From assembly GCF_032229225.1 (NCBI RefSeq), contig NZ_CP135076.1:787001-851000 (forward strand): a DNA stretch of 64,000 bases, in the 5' to 3' direction. Origin of the DNA: Stakelama saccharophila. Lineage in GTDB: Bacteria; Pseudomonadota; Alphaproteobacteria; Sphingomonadales; Sphingomonadaceae. Positions within the stretch are counted from its first letter, which is position 1. Each line of letters starts with the position of its first letter. Below, piece by piece: positions 36,597 to 47,794 of this stretch. The translations under genes were made by a program, and so were the position numbers. The notes under the pieces were generated by a model, which was not told the origin of the DNA, made no database searches, and worked only from the letters and a program-made list of their open reading frames with translations.

Positions 36597-37219
36597 CGGA
36601 AATCCGCTATGGTGAAATGATCGGCAAAGGCGGCGCGCAGCGCCTCCGGCGTCAGCGAGGGAAGGCGGGGGAGGCGACCGAGACGGCGGACGCCGGCCAT
36701 TTCCGCGATCACGCTCTCCGTCTCCTCATTCGCGTCGCCGACAAAGGCGATGCCGAGCAGCGGGACGCCGCGTGCGCGCAACGCCTCCACGGTCAGCAGC
36801 GAATGGTTGATCGTGCCGAGTTCGGTACGTGCGACGACGACCGTGGGACAGTGCCACCGCGCGAAAATGTCGGCATAGGTCAGCGAGCGCGTCAGCGGCA
36901 CCAGCGCGCCGCCCGCGCCTTCCACGATCAGCGGTCGATCGCAGACGGGAAGCGCCAGCCGCTCCGCCGCGATCGTCACGCCGTCGATGGCGGCGGCCTG
37001 ATGCGGCGAGCAGGGGGTGGTGAGGCGATAGGCCTCCGGCAGCAGCCGGTCTGTGCTCATGCCGGCCAGCCGGGCGACGCGCTCGCGGTCGCTGCCGCCG
37101 TCGAGCCCGGCCTGCACCGGTTTCCAGTAGCAGCCGTCCAGCGCGCCGGTGAGCGCGGCGGAGAAGACGGTCTTGCCGATTTCGGTATCGGTGCCGGTGA
37201 CGACGACGGCGTTGCTCAT
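36593..37219 (-). CDS. bioD: dethiobiotin synthase
   Basis: BioD carboxylates DAPA with ATP and CO2 to dethiobiotin. The 208-residue protein has the P-loop [18 protein letters not shown] (residues 6-23), WKPVQAG and [18 protein letters not shown] 37219 overlaps the bioF stop (ATGA). An upstream frame extension through bioF is a shadow. Confidence 0.95.
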   Translation of the reverse strand: MSNAVVVTGTDTEIGKTVFSAALTGALDGCYWKPVQAGLDGGSDRERVARLAGMSTDRLLPEAYRLTTPCSPHQAAAIDGVTIAAERLALPVCDRPLIVEGAGGALVPLTRSLTYADIFARWHCPTVVVARTELGTINHSLLTVEALRARGVPLLGIAFVGDANEETESVIAEMAGVRRLGRLPRLPSLTPEALRAAFADHFTIADFR

Positions 37220-38340
37220 CGCAAGCCTTGCGCCAACGCGGCGTCGAGTGCGTCGATCGTATCCATGCCGATATTGGTGGTGATCGACAGCCGCAACCGC
37301 GAGGTGCCGGCCGGGACCGTCGGCGGGCGGATGCCGCGTATATCGTATCCCTGCCGTTGCAGCGTCGTCGCGACCGCCATCGTCCGCACCTCTTCGCCCA
37401 GGATCAGTGGCAGGATCTGCGATCCGGTAGCAGTGGCGCCGTGGCGCGCCAGCCGCTGCCCCGCATGGCGGGCGAGCGCGAGCAGGGTCCGGCGGCGTTC
37501 GGGCTCGTCGGCGACGATCCGCAACGCTTCGCGGACCGCGGCGGCCATCAGCGGCGACGGCGCGGTCGAGAAGATGAAGGGCCGGGCGCGATTGACCAGG
37601 AAATCGATCGCCGTGCGAGGGCCGCAGACGAGCGCGCCCTCGCAGCCGAGCGCCTTGCCGCAGGTATGCAGGGTGATGACGTTCTCGCCGCCTTCGATCT
37701 CGGCCGCCAGCCCACGGCCGTCGGGGCCGAACACGCCCGTGGCGTGCGCTTCGTCGATCAACAGCATTGCCCCGTGCCGGGCGGCGATCGCCGCCAGGTC
37801 TTCCAGCGGCGCGCGGTCGCCGTCCATGCTGTAGAGGCTTTCGACCGCGATCCACGGCGTGCCGGTGCCGCCTTCGCCGCGATAGCGGCGGATCGCATCC
37901 TCGACCGCCTGGGCGTCGCCATGTTCCGCGACAACCGCCGGGCAGCGGGCGAGGCGGATGCCGTCATGCGCGCTCGCGTGGATCAGCGCGTCGTGAACGA
38001 TCAGGTCGCCGCGCTGTGGCAGCGTCGCGAGCAGTGCCGCATTGGCGGCATAGCCGGTGGCGAAGAACAACGCGGCTTCGGCGCCGAAGAACGCGGCGGC
38101 TTCGCTTTCGAGCGCTTCGTGTTCGGGATCGTTGCCGCGCAGCAGCCGCGACCCGCCCGAGCCGATTCCGATACCGCGATCGAGCGCGTCGCGGACGGCC
38201 GAGATCAGGCGGGCGGAATCGCGCAGCCCGAGATAATCGTTCGATGCGAAGTCATGGCCCGATCGCGGTTGCAGCGAGCGGCGGCGATGGGCGGTTTCGA
38301 GATCGCCAAGATGATCGGCCAGGGGCTGGAGAATCGCCAT
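37216..38340 (-). CDS. bioF: 8-amino-7-oxononanoate synthase
   Basis: BioF condenses pimeloyl-CoA or pimeloyl-ACP with alanine to KAPA. The 374-residue PLP enzyme has [16 protein letters not shown] near the N-terminus, [36 protein letters not shown], and the PLP lysine in [17 protein letters not shown] 38340 begins [15 protein letters not shown]; an extension to 38442 exists but runs into non-conserved sequence. It heads the bioFDA operon. No BirA-type operator was recognised, and biotin synthase bioB is not here. Confidence 0.95.
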   Translation of the reverse strand: MAILQPLADHLGDLETAHRRRSLQPRSGHDFASNDYLGLRDSARLISAVRDALDRGIGIGSGGSRLLRGNDPEHEALESEAAAFFGAEAALFFATGYAANAALLATLPQRGDLIVHDALIHASAHDGIRLARCPAVVAEHGDAQAVEDAIRRYRGEGGTGTPWIAVESLYSMDGDRAPLEDLAAIAARHGAMLLIDEAHATGVFGPDGRGLAAEIEGGENVITLHTCGKALGCEGALVCGPRTAIDFLVNRARPFIFSTAPSPLMAAAVREALRIVADEPERRRTLLALARHAGQRLARHGATATGSQILPLILGEEVRTMAVATTLQRQGYDIRGIRPPTVPAGTSRLRLSITTNIGMDTIDALDAALAQGLR

Positions 38341-38485
38341 TGCCGGCTGACTAGCGCCTGCGGGCCGCGATGGCGAGGCGCGGACAGGAATTCGCGGTAG
38401 TGGGCGTGCAATCCGCCCGGCTTGCCGGCGATGAGGACGCACGACGAATCCGGAGTGCCGGCCGGCCGGGGATCGTTGCGGAAAA

Positions 38486-38560
<75 letters not shown>

Positions 38561-38647
38561 ACTCGCGCAGCGTGCGCTGGCGGAGCGGGCCTATGTGCAG
38601 GTACGCCCCGCATTGTCAACCCGTAGCGGGCGGACTATCGCGGCGAT

Positions 38648-38788
38648 ATGAGCCGGGACGACGAGAAGAAGCAGCGGCTGGCGCAGGCGTTGCGGGCCAA
38701 TCTCAGGCGCCGCAAGGCACAGGCGCGGGACAAGCGCGACGGGGAAGAGCGCTCGGTTCCCGCTTCGCCGCCAGAATCGACCGATTGA
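38648..38788 (+). CDS. conserved mini-protein of 46 residues
   Basis: The sequence opens MSRDDEKKQRLAQALRANLR and continues RRKAQARDKRDGEERS, a very basic predicted helix with a polar tail ending PPESTD. I recall short proteins with the same K-K-x-R-L-A-x-A-L-R-x-N-L-R-R-R-K-x-Q-x-R pattern annotated as hypothetical across sphingomonads and rhizobia, often near murA. It is probably cytoplasmic and may bind nucleic acid (inference). No strong ribosome site is visible. The tRNA-Thr gene lies upstream on the other strand. Confidence 0.7.
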   Translation: MSRDDEKKQRLAQALRANLRRRKAQARDKRDGEERSVPASPPESTD

Positions 38789-38812
38789 CGCGGTGATTTC
38801 CCTGAGCTTTCA

Positions 38813-38950
38813 CCGTTCGTGCTGAGCCTGTCGAAGCACTGGCCTCTCGCCTGAAGAAAGTGCGGCCCTTCGACAAGTTCGGGGCAACGCGGCATTTCGT
38901 CTCGACCTTTGCGGCTCTTCGATAAGCTCAGGGCTATGCGGGATCTGTTT
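38813..38950. repeat. repeat region of TTCGACAAGCTCAGG-type units
   Basis: Three imperfect copies of one unit occur: on the minus strand GCTTCGACAGGCTCAGCACG (38816-38835), on the plus strand CCCTTCGACAAGTTCGGGGC (about 38870-38889) and CTCTTCGATAAGCTCAGGGC (about 38916-38935). This motif is a frequent intergenic repeat in sphingomonads. It ends just before the aminopeptidase stop codon. Confidence 0.65.
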
Positions 38951-38963
38951 GCGGGCTTGAGGC

Positions 38964-40760
38964 TCAGCCGATCGTCGCGCATTTCTTTTCCAGCCAGGCG
39001 CGGTCTTCGTCGTCCAGCAGCGGGCCGATCCGGTCGAGCACGCGCTGGTGATAGGCATCGAGCCAGCGCAGTTCTTCCGCGTTCATCAGCATCGGCTCGA
39101 TCAGGTTCCGCTCGATCGGGGCATAGGTCAGCGTCTCGAAGCCCAGCACCTGCGCCTCGGCGCCTGTCACCTCGTGCGGGACGACCAGCACCAGGTTCTC
39201 GATGCGGATGCCGTACTCGCCGGCCTTGTAATAGCCGGGCTCGTTCGAGCATATCATGCCGGCGACCAGCGGCTCGGCGGGGCCGCCACCGGGATAATTG
39301 GGCTTGGCGATGCGTTGCGGCCCTTCATGCACGCCCAGATAGGCGCCGACGCCGTGGCCGGTGCCGTGCGCGAAGTCGAGCCCGGCTTCCCAGAGCGGCT
39401 GGCGCGCGAAGCTGTCGAGCTGGCCGCCGGTCGTGCCCTCGGGAAAGCGCGCCCGGTCGATGGCGATATGGCCCTTCAGCACGCGGGTGAAGCGGTCGCG
39501 CATCTCCGCAGACGGTTCGCCGACCGGCACGGTGCGGGTGATGTCGGTGGTGCCGTCTTCATATTGCCCGCCCGAGTCGATCAGGAAGAGCTGCCCCTTT
39601 TCGAGCTTCGCATTCGACGTTTCATCGACGCGGTAATGCGGGCTCGCGCCGTGACCGCCGGTCGCCGAGATGGTGTCGAACGACGTGTCCTTGAGCAGCC
39701 CGGTTTCCTTGCGGAAATCGAGCAGCTTCGCCGCGGCGGTCAGTTCGTCGACACCGCCCTTCGGCGCTTCGCGCTCGATCCAGTGGAGGAAGCGCACGAT
39801 CGCCGCGCCGTCGCGCAGTTGCGCCTGGCGGTGCCCGGCAATCTCGGCCTCGTTCTTGATCGCCTTGGCGAGGACCGCCGGGTCGCGCACCGGCAGCACC
39901 TTCGCGCCACCCTGTTCCAGCGCGTCGAAAATCGCGGCGACGCCGAAGCCGGGATCGACCGCGACGCGCTTGCCCGAGAAGCCCCTGAGCGCTTCGCCGA
40001 ATGCTGTTCGGTCATGGATGCGCACGGCGTTGCCGAGATGCTGGCGCACCGCATCGGTCATCTTCGCCGGGTCGATGAAGAGGTCGGCGGTGCCGTCCGA
40101 GTGGATCACCGAATAGCTCAGCGTGACCGGCGTATGCTCGACATCGCCGCCGCGCACGTTGAACGTCCATGCAATCGAATCGAGTGCCGACAGGACCACC
40201 GCATCGGCCTTGCGCCCGGCGAGCCAGTCGGCGATTTCGGCGCGCTTGTCGGCCGAGGAGCGACCGGCCGCCTTTTCGGGATAGACTTCCATCCTCGCCG
40301 GCGAGGGGGCGGGGCGGTCGGACCAGATCGCATCGATCGGATTGCTTGCGACCGGCACCAGCTCCGCGCCGCGTTCGGCAAGCGCCTTCGTCGCCTCGCG
40401 CACCCAGCTCCGCGTGTGCAGCCATGGGTCATAGCCGATGCGGCCACCCTCGGGCGCGTGGTCGCGCAGCCAGTCGGACATGCTCGTCGCGGGCACCGCG
40501 ACATATTCGTAATCGTCGCCCGACACCTGTTCGCGCACCTGCAGGGTATAGCGGCCGTCGGTGAAGATCGCCGCCGCCTCCGGCAGCACCACGGCGTTGC
40601 CGGCCGAACCCTCGAACCCCGTCAGCCAGGCGAGGCGCTGGGCATAGGCGCCGACATATTCGCTCATATGCTCATCCGTCAGCGGCACGACGAAGCCGTC
40701 GAGCCGGTCGGCCCGCAACTGTTCGCGAAGGGCCTTGAGTCGGTCGGAATGGGTGGACAT
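38964..40760 (-). CDS. Xaa-Pro aminopeptidase, M24B family
   Basis: The 598-residue enzyme removes N-terminal residues preceding proline. It has two creatinase-N-like domains (residues 1-300), the second being unusual for E. coli PepP but normal for the eukaryote-like APP1/XPNPEP1 group, and a C-terminal pita-bread domain with FLIDSGGQYEDGTTDITRT (two Asp ligands), FAHGTGHGVGAYLGVHEGP (His) and ICSNEPGYYKAGEYGIRIE (Glu ligands). All metal ligands are present. No signal peptide, so it acts in the cytoplasm. Confidence 0.93.
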   Translation of the reverse strand: MSTHSDRLKALREQLRADRLDGFVVPLTDEHMSEYVGAYAQRLAWLTGFEGSAGNAVVLPEAAAIFTDGRYTLQVREQVSGDDYEYVAVPATSMSDWLRDHAPEGGRIGYDPWLHTRSWVREATKALAERGAELVPVASNPIDAIWSDRPAPSPARMEVYPEKAAGRSSADKRAEIADWLAGRKADAVVLSALDSIAWTFNVRGGDVEHTPVTLSYSVIHSDGTADLFIDPAKMTDAVRQHLGNAVRIHDRTAFGEALRGFSGKRVAVDPGFGVAAIFDALEQGGAKVLPVRDPAVLAKAIKNEAEIAGHRQAQLRDGAAIVRFLHWIEREAPKGGVDELTAAAKLLDFRKETGLLKDTSFDTISATGGHGASPHYRVDETSNAKLEKGQLFLIDSGGQYEDGTTDITRTVPVGEPSAEMRDRFTRVLKGHIAIDRARFPEGTTGGQLDSFARQPLWEAGLDFAHGTGHGVGAYLGVHEGPQRIAKPNYPGGGPAEPLVAGMICSNEPGYYKAGEYGIRIENLVLVVPHEVTGAEAQVLGFETLTYAPIERNLIEPMLMNAEELRWLDAYHQRVLDRIGPLLDDEDRAWLEKKCATIG

Positions 40761-40961
40761 CGTTTCACTCTCGCACGGTTAGATTCACAACTTTCGCGGC
40801 GTTCCCTTGCAAAGATTGCGCGAGCCCGACCGATTGTTGCGGGCAGCAACCTTCGGCAGCCGGAGTGCCGCCACGGCGTTTGGAGGCCTTGTGGCAGATT
40901 TGCCGCGTGCGGGACAGGGGCGCTCGGTGGTCATATCCGTGCGCCTGACCGCGCAGGAGCA

Positions 40962-43355
40962 CTATCGGCGGCGAACCGTCGCGATCGCGTTCGGATCGTC
41001 GCGCAGTTTCAGGAACAGCCGGCCGTCCTTCGTCGCCGGCACGGGGATCGCGGTGGCGGTGAAGCCGTCGGGAACGGCGACCGCATCCGTCAGGCGCGGG
41101 TCGGTGGCGATCGCCTCGATCAGGAACAGCCGCGTTCCGCTGAGCGTGCAACGTCTGTCGGAGTCGCAGTCGATCGCGCTGATCGCGGGGAGGCGGACGA
41201 CGGTTGCCAGGGGCGTCCAGGCGCTTGCCGTATCACCGCGCAGCACGCGGAAGCGCAGCGCGCCTTTCGTCATCGGGCCGAGCGCGTCGGCGGGGATCAT
41301 CGACACGATGCCGGTTCGCGCGTCCTGCAGGTCATATCCCTTCCCGGCGGCGACCGTTGCGGTGCCCCCTTCGGCGGCGGCGATCTCGATCGTCTCGCGG
41401 CCGGTGAGCGGCGTGTCGCCGGTCAGGCGGAAGGCGAAGGTCAGGCGCGCGTCCTGGGGTACGAAGCCGTCTGCGCTCAGCGTGACGGGCAGGGTGTCGC
41501 CCGCGGCGCCGCGCTGCGTTGAAAGGCTGAGAATCCGGGCACGCGCACGCGGCGGCGCGATCGTCGCCATGAGCTGGCGATCGCGCCCGCCGGCAAGGGC
41601 GACGATGGCCGTCAGGCGCTGCCCGGCGGCCAGCTCCGCCGCCGCCGCCGGATCTGCGGCCGCGAGCGTCAGGCGGTCGCGCCGGCCATCCCGTTCCAGC
41701 CCGTCGGGGCGGAAGATGACTGGCCCGAGCTTCACCTGCCCGACCTGGTCGAGCCGCGTTCCCGTCAGCACCGCTGCCGGGTCGCCGGCGTGGAACGTCA
41801 GGCGGTCGATCGCGGCGGCTTCCTCGGTCGCGGGCAGCGTCACCGTCTGCGGCGCATCGGTGCCGGTCTGATGGATCAGCAGCGTCACCGGCCCCGCCTT
41901 CGCCTTGCCCAGCGGCAGCGTCAGTGTGAGGCGGCCGGCGTCGGTCGCCGACCATGCGATGGGTTGCGCCGAGCCGCCCTGCGGCCGCATCGTGACCGAC
42001 GAGACGCAGCCCGCCGGGCCGCCGTTCAGCGACAGGCCGTTGTCGCGCCCGACCACGAGCGATGTGTTGCCCTCCGCCCGCCACGCGCCGGCGGCCGGAT
42101 TCGACAAGGTGAAGCGTGGCCCGTCGAACGCCGTGAAGCCCCATCTGCCGTGGAGTCGCGCCTCGACATCGGGCGCGAGCTTGTCGGAGGGGAGCGTACC
42201 GGTCAGCACGAAGCCACCGCGTTCGGCGTCGGCGACGACCGGCAGGTCGATGGTGGTGCCGCCCTTGCCGGTCAATCGCAGCGCCATGTCGCGGGCGTAG
42301 CGGGTGGCAAAGACCAGTGGCGCGCCGTCGACCGGCAGGGCCATGCCCGGCGCGGCGCAAAGCAGGCGGCCGGGATGCGTCGGGCGCAACGGCGGCGGCT
42401 TGGCCGGCTCGATCGCGGGCAGGGCGGCGACCATCACCGAGGTCGGCTTTCCGAAGGACAAAGGCGCATTGAGCAGCAGCCCGCCGCGACCGTCGTGCAG
42501 GCGGGCGAGCGCCGGGATATATTGAAGCTGGGTCGACTCGAACGCGCCGAAGATGCGGAAGATGTCGCGGACCACCCCGATATAGGGGCTGTAATAGCCA
42601 TAACCGCCCTGCGGTGTCGCGCTGAGTTGCAGGGCGAGATCGGTGGGCGCGCCCACCAGCGTCGAGGCGAGCGACGAACTGTGCGTGTCGGCGAGCAGCA
42701 GCGATTCGCGGTCCTGCGTCAGGCAGGCGGCCTGCAGGTCGACGGGCTGGCGCAGGCAGGCGGCGTCGAGCCGGATCGCCAGGCTGCGCGTCAGCGCCTT
42801 GGAGGCGTCGTCGATGCGGGTGGGATCGCGTTGCTCCACGGCGCGGACGCCGCGCAGGAAGGCGTCGAGCCGGGCGCGGTCGAGCGCGGCCTGGTTCAGT
42901 TCCTGCACCGCGCGGACGAAGGTGCCGGGGCGATCGCGCACCATATCCACCACCGCGTCGAAATCGCCGCCATCCTCCGGCATCAGGAACAGGACGGCCT
43001 GTTTCGCACCGGCGGGCACGACCAGCGAAAGCTGGTTTTCGTCCTCGTCCCACGTTTCGGCATCGTGGAACCAGTCGCGCGGGGGGCGATCGGTCGCGCC
43101 GCGCAGAAAGGCGGCGATCAGGCGATAGCGGGTGCGCTGCCCCTCGGGCAGGTCGAGCTTGATCGACAGACGGTCGCCGGGTGCGAGATTGGGCACCCAT
43201 TCGATCGGCAGGGTCATGCCGTCATGCGTCACCGCAACGCGGATCCGTGGCCCCGCGAGGTCGAAGGGCGCCGATCCGGCGTGCGCGGCGGGCAGGCCCG
43301 CGGCGAGGCCGAGCAGCGCGAGGAGCGGAATGAGCAGCTTTGTCACGCGAACCAT
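40962..43355 (-). CDS. large exported protein of unknown function
   Basis: The protein has 797 residues with a clear signal peptide (basic MVRVTK, hydrophobic core, LPAAHA before the likely cleavage at about 26) and no further membrane helix. It looks like a chain of beta-rich modules: an N-terminal part with PGDRLSIKLDLPEGQRTRYRLIAAFL, a helical middle (about 130-260), then repeated Ig-like stretches such as GDTPLTGRETIEIAAAEGG. Only about nine cysteines, several in close pairs. I recognise no family and no catalytic motif. A ribosome site AGAAGAG precedes the ATG. A 30-base tandem duplication lies upstream. It stands alone between the M24 peptidase and divergent katG, and is probably periplasmic or outer-surface. 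Confidence 0.75.
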   Translation of the reverse strand: MVRVTKLLIPLLALLGLAAGLPAAHAGSAPFDLAGPRIRVAVTHDGMTLPIEWVPNLAPGDRLSIKLDLPEGQRTRYRLIAAFLRGATDRPPRDWFHDAETWDEDENQLSLVVPAGAKQAVLFLMPEDGGDFDAVVDMVRDRPGTFVRAVQELNQAALDRARLDAFLRGVRAVEQRDPTRIDDASKALTRSLAIRLDAACLRQPVDLQAACLTQDRESLLLADTHSSSLASTLVGAPTDLALQLSATPQGGYGYYSPYIGVVRDIFRIFGAFESTQLQYIPALARLHDGRGGLLLNAPLSFGKPTSVMVAALPAIEPAKPPPLRPTHPGRLLCAAPGMALPVDGAPLVFATRYARDMALRLTGKGGTTIDLPVVADAERGGFVLTGTLPSDKLAPDVEARLHGRWGFTAFDGPRFTLSNPAAGAWRAEGNTSLVVGRDNGLSLNGGPAGCVSSVTMRPQGGSAQPIAWSATDAGRLTLTLPLGKAKAGPVTLLIHQTGTDAPQTVTLPATEEAAAIDRLTFHAGDPAAVLTGTRLDQVGQVKLGPVIFRPDGLERDGRRDRLTLAAADPAAAAELAAGQRLTAIVALAGGRDRQLMATIAPPRARARILSLSTQRGAAGDTLPVTLSADGFVPQDARLTFAFRLTGDTPLTGRETIEIAAAEGGTATVAAGKGYDLQDARTGIVSMIPADALGPMTKGALRFRVLRGDTASAWTPLATVVRLPAISAIDCDSDRRCTLSGTRLFLIEAIATDPRLTDAVAVPDGFTATAIPVPATKDGRLFLKLRDDPNAIATVRRR

Positions 43356-43382
43356 GGATACTCTTCTGCGAACCGCCGCGTC

Positions 43383-43442
43383 TCTTGCCGCGGGCGCGTG
43401 TCAGGAATGAGGTCTTGCCGCGGGCGCGTGTCAGGAATGAGG
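43383..43442. repeat. 30-base unit repeated twice in tandem
   Basis: The unit starts TCTTGCCGCGGGCGCGTG and ends TCAGGAATGAGG; two identical copies occupy 43383-43412 and 43413-43442. It lies in the divergent region between the exported-protein gene and katG, 28 bases from the start of the former, where promoter elements are expected. Confidence 0.9.
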
Positions 43443-43472
43443 CGAAAATCGCGCGCCGGGCGGCGCACCGGG

Positions 43473-43527
43473 TTCAATCGATTCCCTGATTGTCACTGAC
43501 CGAGCATAATCGTTTCGCTCGATTGAA
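43473..43527 (+). promoter_or_regulatory. inverted repeat upstream of katG
   Basis: TTCAATCG (43473-43480) and CGATTGAA (43520-43527) are perfect reverse complements 39 bases apart, and CGAGC...GCTCG lies between. The pair is 68 bases before katG. It could be a regulator site, but it does not resemble a textbook OxyR site. Confidence 0.35.
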
Positions 43528-43576
43528 AACGCGGCGTAGCATTTCAGGTGTCGAATCGGGGTGAAAATGCCCGTGA

Positions 43577-45823
<2,247 letters not shown>

Positions 45824-45841
45824 CCCGTTCCTGAATGCTCG

Positions 45842-45943
45842 CCCTCCCGCCGTGCGGGAGGGGTTCCAGGAGGGCCGGTTGCCGTCAATGATGTGGAAGG
45901 GGGAGTTTGCCCTCCCCCGGCCCCTCCCGCGCAGCGGGAGGGG
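45842..45943. repeat. two related GC hairpins between katG and the sugar dehydrogenase gene
   Basis: CCCTCCCGC-CGT-GCGGGAGGG (45842-45862) and CCCCTCCCGC-GCA-GCGGGAGGGG (45921-45943) are nearly the same hairpin in the same gap between converging genes. They have no T run. They look like dispersed hairpin repeats that may also end transcription. Confidence 0.7.
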
Positions 45944-45954
45944 AGGTAGGCCGG

Positions 45955-47247
45955 TCAGCGGGCCGGCGCGATCCGCCAGACGGTGTTGGACAGGTCGTCC
46001 GCGACGATCAGCGCGCCGCGTGGATCGACGGTGACGCCGACCGGACGGCCGTAGGTCTTTCCGCCTTCGTCCCTGAAGCCCGTCACCACATCGACCGGCT
46101 TGCCGGCCGGGCGGCCGTCGCGGAAGGGCACGAAGACCACCTTGTAGCCCGACGGGTCGCTGCGGTTCCAACTGCCATGCTCGCCGACGAAGGCGCCGCT
46201 CGCGAAGCGCGGACCCATGGCGGGCGTCGAAAAGGCGAGGCCGAGCGGCGCGACATGGTTGCCCAGCGCATAGTCCGGTGCGATCGCCGCGGCGACCTTT
46301 TGCGGGTCCTGCGGCTTCACCCGCGAATCGACGTGCTGGCCCCAATAGCTGTAGGGCCAGCCGTAAAAGGCCCCGTCGCGCACCGAGGTCAGATAGTCGG
46401 GAACGAGGTTCGAGCCCAGCTCGTCGCGCTCGTTCGCCACGGTGAACAGCGCGCGCGTCTGCGGCTCGATCGCCAGCGCGGTGGGATTGCGGATGCCTGT
46501 GGCGAAGGTGCGGTGCGAGCCGGTGCGCGGATCGACCTGCCAGATCCGGGCGCGTTCGACCTCGGCCGCCATCCCGTTCTCGGTGATGTTGCTGTTCGAT
46601 CCGATACCGACATAGAGATAGCGTCCGTCCGGCCCGGCGGTGAGCGCCTTGGTCCAGTGATGATTGATCTCCGAGGGCAGGTCGGTGACCTTGACCGGCG
46701 CGCCGGCGGCCCGCGTCTCGCCGCCGCGATAGGGGAAGCGCACCAGCGAGCCCTGGTTGGCGACGTAGAGCTGGTGGCCGATCAGCGCCAGGCCGTAGGG
46801 TGCGTCGAGATTGTCGGCGAAGACCGAGCGTCCCTCATACCGACCGTCGCCGTCCGCGTCGCGCAGCAGGGTGAGGCGATCGCCGCCCTTCACCGAGGTC
46901 GTGCCCTTCGCCTTCAGATAGCCCGCGACGAGATCCTTGGGATTGCGCGTGGATTCGTGACCGCCCTTGCCCTCGGCGACCAGGATGTCGCCATTGGGTA
47001 GCACCAGCGTCTGGCGCGGCACCTTCAGATCGGTGGCGATCGCGGTGACGGTATAGCCGTCCGGCACGGTCGGCCGCCGATCGCCCCAGCCGGCCGGATC
47101 GGCGATCTTCATGTTGGGCAGGAGACCGCGATGCGGCTTGGGCAGTCTGGGGTCGGGGCCGTAGTGCGCCTGGTCGGCATCGCCGCCGCCGCATCCGGCG
47201 AGCAGAGCGGGCAGGAGGGCGGCGGCGAGAATGGTGGCGGTCTTCAT
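45955..47247 (-). CDS. PQQ-dependent sugar dehydrogenase-like lipoprotein
   Basis: The 430-residue protein starts MKTATILAAALLPALLAGC, a lipoprotein signal with Cys19. The mature part is a six-bladed beta-propeller of the glucose/sorbosone dehydrogenase family: VPRQTLVLPNGDILVAEGKGG, DNLDAPYGLALIGHQLYVAN, FATGIRNPTALAIEPQTRALFTVANERDELGSNLVPDY, GLAFSTPAMG, FVGEHGSWNRSDPSGYKV. It may oxidise an aldose with PQQ, but no PQQ genes are here and activity is inferred. ATG 47247 overlaps the stop of the DUF2231 gene (ATGA). The frame upstream of the start is not conserved. Confidence 0.85.
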   Translation of the reverse strand: MKTATILAAALLPALLAGCGGGDADQAHYGPDPRLPKPHRGLLPNMKIADPAGWGDRRPTVPDGYTVTAIATDLKVPRQTLVLPNGDILVAEGKGGHESTRNPKDLVAGYLKAKGTTSVKGGDRLTLLRDADGDGRYEGRSVFADNLDAPYGLALIGHQLYVANQGSLVRFPYRGGETRAAGAPVKVTDLPSEINHHWTKALTAGPDGRYLYVGIGSNSNITENGMAAEVERARIWQVDPRTGSHRTFATGIRNPTALAIEPQTRALFTVANERDELGSNLVPDYLTSVRDGAFYGWPYSYWGQHVDSRVKPQDPQKVAAAIAPDYALGNHVAPLGLAFSTPAMGPRFASGAFVGEHGSWNRSDPSGYKVVFVPFRDGRPAGKPVDVVTGFRDEGGKTYGRPVGVTVDPRGALIVADDLSNTVWRIAPAR

Positions 47248-47663
47248 GCGCGTTCTCCCATCCGCAGGCCGATCAGGCCGATGACGATCCCGGCGATCAC
47301 GAGCAGGGTGGTGAGGATCGAGAGGATCAGCGCGGCCGGCATCGCGCCCCAGGCGTCCCTGGCATGGACGAGCGAGCCGATGAAGCCGAGCACCCAGGCC
47401 GCGAGCAGTACCAGGAAATACGGCACGGTCGCGCCGCGGAAGCGGATGAGGTCGACGATCGCCCAGATGAGCGCCAGCCCGGCGAAGACCAGCCCGCCGG
47501 CATTCATCCAGGATCCGAAGTTCGTCCATTGGATGAAATAGCTGGCGTTATAGGCCAAATCGCTGAGCGCCGTGCCCAGAAACAGCGAGAAGGCGCCCCC
47601 GAGCAGGACGGCGTGAAGCGGATGGAGTGCGTGTTCGCGCGCCCGGTGGAATCTGATCGCCAT
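47244..47663 (-). CDS. DUF2231 membrane protein
   Basis: The protein has 139 residues and four hydrophobic segments. HALHPLHAVLLGGAFSLFLGTALSDLAY is the typical DUF2231 start (an H-P-x-H pair close to a small-residue helix), and ARDAWGAMPAALILSILTTLLVIAGIVIGLIG the last helix. The family has heme-ligand-like histidines in some annotations; a role in electron transfer to the sugar dehydrogenase is an inference from the coupled genes (four-base overlap). Confidence 0.8.
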   Translation of the reverse strand: MAIRFHRAREHALHPLHAVLLGGAFSLFLGTALSDLAYNASYFIQWTNFGSWMNAGGLVFAGLALIWAIVDLIRFRGATVPYFLVLLAAWVLGFIGSLVHARDAWGAMPAALILSILTTLLVIAGIVIGLIGLRMGERA

Positions 47664-47794
47664 GCTGGCCTTTCCTTCTGCCGGCCCCTGTACCGGCGTA
47701 CCACACTGAAATGTCGGGACGGGGGCAGTGGTTCCCCGTCGGGATGCCGTGCGCCGGCTCGACGCTGCGGGGCGATCCGGTTAGGAGCGTCGGC

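Noticed and set aside
39048..41522. An 824-codon plus-strand frame
   Set aside because: It is opposite to the M24 aminopeptidase and part of the exported-protein gene, and lacks any recognisable motif or ribosome site.
45842..45943. Hairpins after katG considered as Rho-independent terminators
   Set aside because: Stems are strong but neither is followed by a T run on either strand, so they are listed as repeats.
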